NCBI GenBank assembly: GCA_963796325.1
Contig: CAWCLF010000001.1
Span: forward strand, 1,364,001 to 1,428,000
Length of the DNA: 64,000 nucleotides
Direction of reading: 5' to 3'
From: CAVYGN01 sp963796325
GTDB lineage: Bacteria > Spirochaetota > Brevinematia > Brevinematales > JAOACQ01
The position numbers and the translations under genes are program-made. A model generated the notes under the pieces. It was not told where the DNA came from, did not search any database, and worked only from the letters and a program-made list of their open reading frames with translations. Below are positions 60,963 through 64,000 of the stretch, in pieces (the first letter of the stretch is position 1; every line of letters begins with the position of its first letter).

Positions 60963-61594
60963 AAAAAGAATGGAAAGATATAAGCGTTACGCTTTACAAC
61001 GGTATGGCGGGATGGCCGGGCGATGAAAAATTTAACATGGAACGAACTTTCGAGATCGGTAAAGGTTCGGCCTGCAATGTTTCGAAATATACGATGAGTT
61101 CGCATGCCGGGACCCATATAGATCCGCCTTATCACTTTCTACCGGACGGCATAAGCCTCGATAAAATGGAGATTTCTTCGACTGTCGGTCCTGCGAGGGT
61201 TATCGAGATCCAGGACCGGGAGTCGGTCAAGCCGGCAGAACTTGCAAAGCACCGGATCAGGAGGGGCGAAAGGCTTCTTTTTAAAACGGTCAACTCTGAA
61301 AAGTGCTGGAAAACCCGGGAATTCGTCAAGGATTTTGTTCATATTTCCCCTGAAGCGGCAACTCTAATTGCCCAAACAGGGGTCCTGGCAATAGGCATCG
61401 ATTACCTGTCCGCCGGCGGGTACGAAAATAACGGCGACCTGACCCATATGAAGCTCATGGAAAGAGGCGTATGGATCATTGAAGGACTTGACCTTTCAGG
61501 GATAAGTCCGGGAAAATATGAAATGATCTGCCTGCCCCTCAAAATTCTGAACAGCGACGGGGCTCCCGCCAGGGCAATAATAAGGAAACTGTAA
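60959..61594 (+). CDS. Cyclase/kynurenine formamidase (KynB-like) family protein
   Basis: 211 residues. The metal-binding motif HAGTHIDPPYH (H49, H53, D55, H59) and the N-terminal MKKEWKDISVTLYNGMAGWPGDEKF (LTxxxxxxPG) are typical of cyclase-family proteins, which include kynurenine formamidase and isatin hydrolase. These are metal-dependent amide or lactam hydrolases. Two in-frame starts exist (ATG 60947 and 60959); the second overlaps the leader stop. Base composition is back to the host type. Substrate unknown, no tryptophan-degradation genes nearby. Confidence 0.88.
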   Translation: MKKEWKDISVTLYNGMAGWPGDEKFNMERTFEIGKGSACNVSKYTMSSHAGTHIDPPYHFLPDGISLDKMEISSTVGPARVIEIQDRESVKPAELAKHRIRRGERLLFKTVNSEKCWKTREFVKDFVHISPEAATLIAQTGVLAIGIDYLSAGGYENNGDLTHMKLMERGVWIIEGLDLSGISPGKYEMICLPLKILNSDGAPARAIIRKL

Positions 61595-61675
61595 TCATTC
61601 ACCTTCGCAAATTGCGTCTCAAAATAAACCGCCCCAAAAGAGCTCCGTGGCGGTCAATCATTTATATAAACAATA

Positions 61676-62722
61676 TTATCTGAAGAAAATCGCCGTCAGT
61701 ATATTGTCATCGAAACTGCCGGGAGATGTCCTTTTGAAGATGCCGAAATCGCCGTCGTCATCCCATGCAGCGTAAGAAATGCCGTCGTTATTGGCATATT
61801 TGCAGATTGCATCATACCAGGCATACCTGGACGTCGGATCGCATTCCTTTTCCGCCCCGTATTCCCCCATTAAAATCGGGATATTCCCATGCTGAGCCGA
61901 CCAGTTGCTCGCCCAGGTCATATCGCCTGCCAATGTTGCATAATCGGATGAGGTCCCCCATGTTCCCTGTGCGTTGCCGCAGAAGTTATAAGGGTTGTAG
62001 TAATGGAAAGTGACAGCGAGGTGAGGATCGTTAGGAATAACAAAACCATTGTTCAGCTCGTATTCGGCGTTCCAGCTGTCTGCGCCGATTATAACGGTGC
62101 GGGCGGGGTTAGTCTGGCGTATAACGGCCAGGACGTTGGAATTCATATCGTTTACCTGGATATTGTTCATGTTGGATTGGGGCTCGTTAAGTATCTCGAA
62201 GATCAGGTTGGAAGGCTCGCTCTCGAAATTGGTTGAAATCTGCGCCCACAGGCTTTCCAATTTCGGCAGTTGATTCGTATAATCGTTATATATCCAGTTC
62301 TCATGATGGGCGTTAAGGATAACCGTCATATTCCTTGCAAGGGCCCAGTTTACTACCGTTGTCACCCTCGACATCCAGACAGGATCGACAGTGTAGCCCG
62401 AAACGAAATGATACATCCAGGTAACGGGTATCCGGACCGTGTTGAAACCGGCGTTGGTGTAAGCGTCGAAATACCAGGATTGCGCCGTTAAACCGCCGGT
62501 CCAGCTTCCTTCCGTCGGAGTGGCGTCAAGTGTATTGCCCAGGTTTATGCCTCTCATAATTCCCGGATTCAACGGATTGGTAGCCCCGTTTGTCCAGCCT
62601 GCAGACGAACTCGATGCCTGGGACGAAGCAGACGAGGATGAGCCGCTTCCAGGCGGCTGGCTGCATGCAATGAATGTAAATGTGGCAATTACAATTACAG
62701 CCGTCATATAATTATAACGCAT
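61676..62722 (-). CDS. GH5 cellulase/endoglucanase lipoprotein
   Basis: 348 residues. A lipoprotein signal (FTFIAC, Cys 20) and a Ser-rich linker (SSSSASSQASSSS) lead to a GH5 catalytic domain with the acid/base Glu180 in LNEPQ and the nucleophile Glu287 in MGEYGA; the RIPVTW, NAHHEN and HYYNPYNF motifs are those of cellulase subfamilies. It hydrolyses beta-1,4-glucan or related glucans at the cell surface. GGAGG before the ATG. A hairpin ACCGCC/GGCGGT (about 61629-61655) follows the stop and may end the transcript. Confidence 0.95.
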   Translation of the reverse strand: MRYNYMTAVIVIATFTFIACSQPPGSGSSSSASSQASSSSAGWTNGATNPLNPGIMRGINLGNTLDATPTEGSWTGGLTAQSWYFDAYTNAGFNTVRIPVTWMYHFVSGYTVDPVWMSRVTTVVNWALARNMTVILNAHHENWIYNDYTNQLPKLESLWAQISTNFESEPSNLIFEILNEPQSNMNNIQVNDMNSNVLAVIRQTNPARTVIIGADSWNAEYELNNGFVIPNDPHLAVTFHYYNPYNFCGNAQGTWGTSSDYATLAGDMTWASNWSAQHGNIPILMGEYGAEKECDPTSRYAWYDAICKYANNDGISYAAWDDDGDFGIFKRTSPGSFDDNILTAIFFR

Positions 62723-62942
62723 ATTGCGTCCTCCGGATGATAAAATTGCATTCTTTTAAAAATTTAAAGTTTTTAAATATGAATGATAAAGAAATTTTCA
62801 TGCTGTGAAAAGACTGGACCTTCGGCCGGGTCTTAGAGATCTGCCGGTTTTAACCAGTATAGCTTTTTAATGATTTAAAGTCAAAAAATAAAATGTTTTA
62901 CGTGCCGGCATTTTTTTTACGTGTTACGTGAAAATATGATTT

Positions 62943-64000
62943 TCAGTAAATAGCGTTTGCCGAACTTCCAAGGGAATCCAGAACGGCCTTCTTGGTTCCC
63001 ATCCAGTAGCAGGCGTTGGTGAAACGATCCATGCCCGCCGTATAAATCGTGCCGCCGTTGACGTATATGGAATTCGCTATCGATGTGGCAGTGTCGAGAG
63101 TAGCCGGGGTAGAAGCGCTCCAGTAGCAGGCGTCCATCGCGCTGTCCCGCCCTGCAGTATATACCGCTCCGTTATAGGCGTATATGGAGGTTGCCGTGCT
63201 CGGGCTGGCTCCGAGGAGGTGCATTGTGGAATCGACCCAGTAGCAGGAGTCACCTGTCGACCAGTCGCATCCCGCCAGATAGAAAATACCGCCGGATACG
63301 GCCATGGAACTGCCGAATCCAGTGTTACCCACTATTAATACCGAATTGCTCCAGACGGCTGCTTCGCCCGCGCCGGAGGAATCATAGCCCCCCGCATAAA
63401 TAATATTGTTGGCAATATAAATTGAGCAAACGCTCCCGGTCGCAGAAGAGTCGAGGTTAGTCTCGGATTTTGCCGCCCAGAAGCATGGATGGCCTGAGTG
63501 GTCGTTTCCTCCAGTATAAACTACGCCGTTATAAACATAGATGCAATATGCATAACCTGAGCTGTCGAGATTTGTCTTTGTTGTTCCAGTCCAGAAGCAG
63601 ACATTGCCGATATCATCCATGCCGGCAGTGTAAACAACCCCGTTTGTTACGAAAATGGCATTTACCGATCCTCCCCCGGTATAGTCCAGGATTGTCTCAT
63701 TCGTGCCGAACCAGTAGCATGCGCGTTTCTGATGATCGTATCCGGCCGTGTAGATGCTCCAGACAGGGTACAAATTCAGGTTCGCGCTAATCGGGTAAGA
63801 TTGCCCCGTGAAATAGCTCGAGCCGTTCGAGTTTGTCCAGTAATCGAACCCGAACCCGTTCTTATATAGGCTGCCTGTGTTGCCGAACACTGTCACATTC
63901 TGCCCCTGCCGGTAAATAGCGGGGTCGGAAGGCGCGCTGCCGCTTTCACTGCCGGTGCTGTAATATGTAACTGTATATGTCGGATTCCATGATGCATAAA
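62943..64000 (-). CDS. Repeat-rich surface protein, 5'-truncated at window edge
   Basis: Open from 64000 down to the stop at 62943-62945, so about 352 residues are visible and the N-terminus lies beyond the window. The first visible part (YTVTYYSTGSESG..FGFDYWTNSNGSSYFTGQSYPISANLNLYPVW) is a Listeria-Bacteroides (Flg_new/InlB B) repeat. It is followed by about six repeats of 40-45 residues with the pattern NGVVYTAGxDxxGNxCYWxGTxKTxLDSS, which look like blades of a beta-propeller. The sequence starts with a GTG-type internal codon at 63896, not a real start. Probably an exported lipoprotein or surface protein, as the neighbouring lipoproteins are. Confidence 0.75.
   Translation of the reverse strand, partial: YASWNPTYTVTYYSTGSESGSAPSDPAIYRQGQNVTVFGNTGSLYKNGFGFDYWTNSNGSSYFTGQSYPISANLNLYPVWSIYTAGYDHQKRACYWFGTNETILDYTGGGSVNAIFVTNGVVYTAGMDDIGNVCFWTGTTKTNLDSSGYAYCIYVYNGVVYTGGNDHSGHPCFWAAKSETNLDSSATGSVCSIYIANNIIYAGGYDSSGAGEAAVWSNSVLIVGNTGFGSSMAVSGGIFYLAGCDWSTGDSCYWVDSTMHLLGASPSTATSIYAYNGAVYTAGRDSAMDACYWSASTPATLDTATSIANSIYVNGGTIYTAGMDRFTNACYWMGTKKAVLDSLGSSANAIY

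Overview
The window looks like chromosomal DNA of an environmental, probably anaerobic member of the Spirochaetota; this is an inference, as no rRNA or universal marker is present. The signs are lipoproteins with a short lipobox followed by Gly/Ser-rich tracts (24608..26209, 61676..62722), an eukaryote-like (type 2) isoleucyl-tRNA synthetase, several proteins with a jelly-roll plus 7TM sensor module, giant Ser/Thr kinase-ATPase-GAF-phosphatase proteins, a BspA-type leucine-rich repeat lipoprotein and an anaerobic sulfatase-maturase-like radical SAM enzyme. Clear promoters of the TTGACA-17-TATAAT type precede many operons.

Layout. 1-7.9 kb: two tandem paralogous giant signalling proteins on the minus strand (the first cut by the window edge), each with the same promoter and an 18-bp dyad upstream. 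7.9-13.4 kb: a nitroreductase, then a plus-strand operon (PapA/condensation-type acyltransferase, HAD phosphatase, SDR reductase, second HAD) converging at 5 bp on a gene encoding an AfsA-type hotdog domain fused to a PilZ-like domain. This set resembles the enzymes of gamma-butyrolactone (A-factor-like) signal synthesis and is the best candidate for an undescribed system. 13.5-16.6 kb: DinB-like protein, a four-helix-bundle sensor without output domain, and a tight operon with a winged-helix regulator between two paralogous membrane proteins. 16.7-22.9 kb: an operon for a LolD/MacB-type ABC ATPase, two FtsX-type permeases, a LolA-like periplasmic protein and a predicted outer-membrane barrel, led by a TPR-like periplasmic protein. 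23-26.2 kb: a membrane-bound LuxR-type regulator and the leucine-rich repeat lipoprotein. 26.2-31.8 kb: ileS and the carboxynorspermidine decarboxylase/synthase pair (alternative spermidine route). 31.8-36.2 kb: TspO-like protein, an ECF sigma factor with a membrane VWA/YfbK protein, and a PEBP-family protein.

36.2-43.5 kb: an operon with a predicted barrel protein, a class III adenylate/guanylate cyclase and a coiled-coil/PQQ-propeller protein, followed by a dienelactone hydrolase and the radical SAM maturase. 43.6-46.6 kb: a 1002-residue coiled-coil protein with a CBM9-like domain. 46.7-51.3 kb: an NRAMP-type transporter operon whose third gene (PRC-barrel, MgtE-N and CBS domains) is split by a complete IS1380-family element with 14-bp inverted repeats and a 5-bp TATTA duplication; removing the element restores the frame exactly. 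51.4-57 kb: a hybrid sensor kinase/receiver/GGDEF protein, a VOC protein, a DUF4384-type lipoprotein and a GNAT acetyltransferase. 57-60.9 kb: an AT-rich, partly decayed region with repeats, a methyltransferase-like gene, two pseudogenes and an alpha/beta hydrolase. 61-64 kb: a KynB-type cyclase, a GH5 cellulase lipoprotein and the C-terminal part of a repeat-rich surface protein running off the right edge.

The window is rich in signalling by phosphorylation, cAMP/cGMP and c-di-GMP (cyclase at 37786, GGDEF at 51462, PilZ-like domain at 12074), and in envelope assembly. No tRNA, rRNA or CRISPR array was seen.
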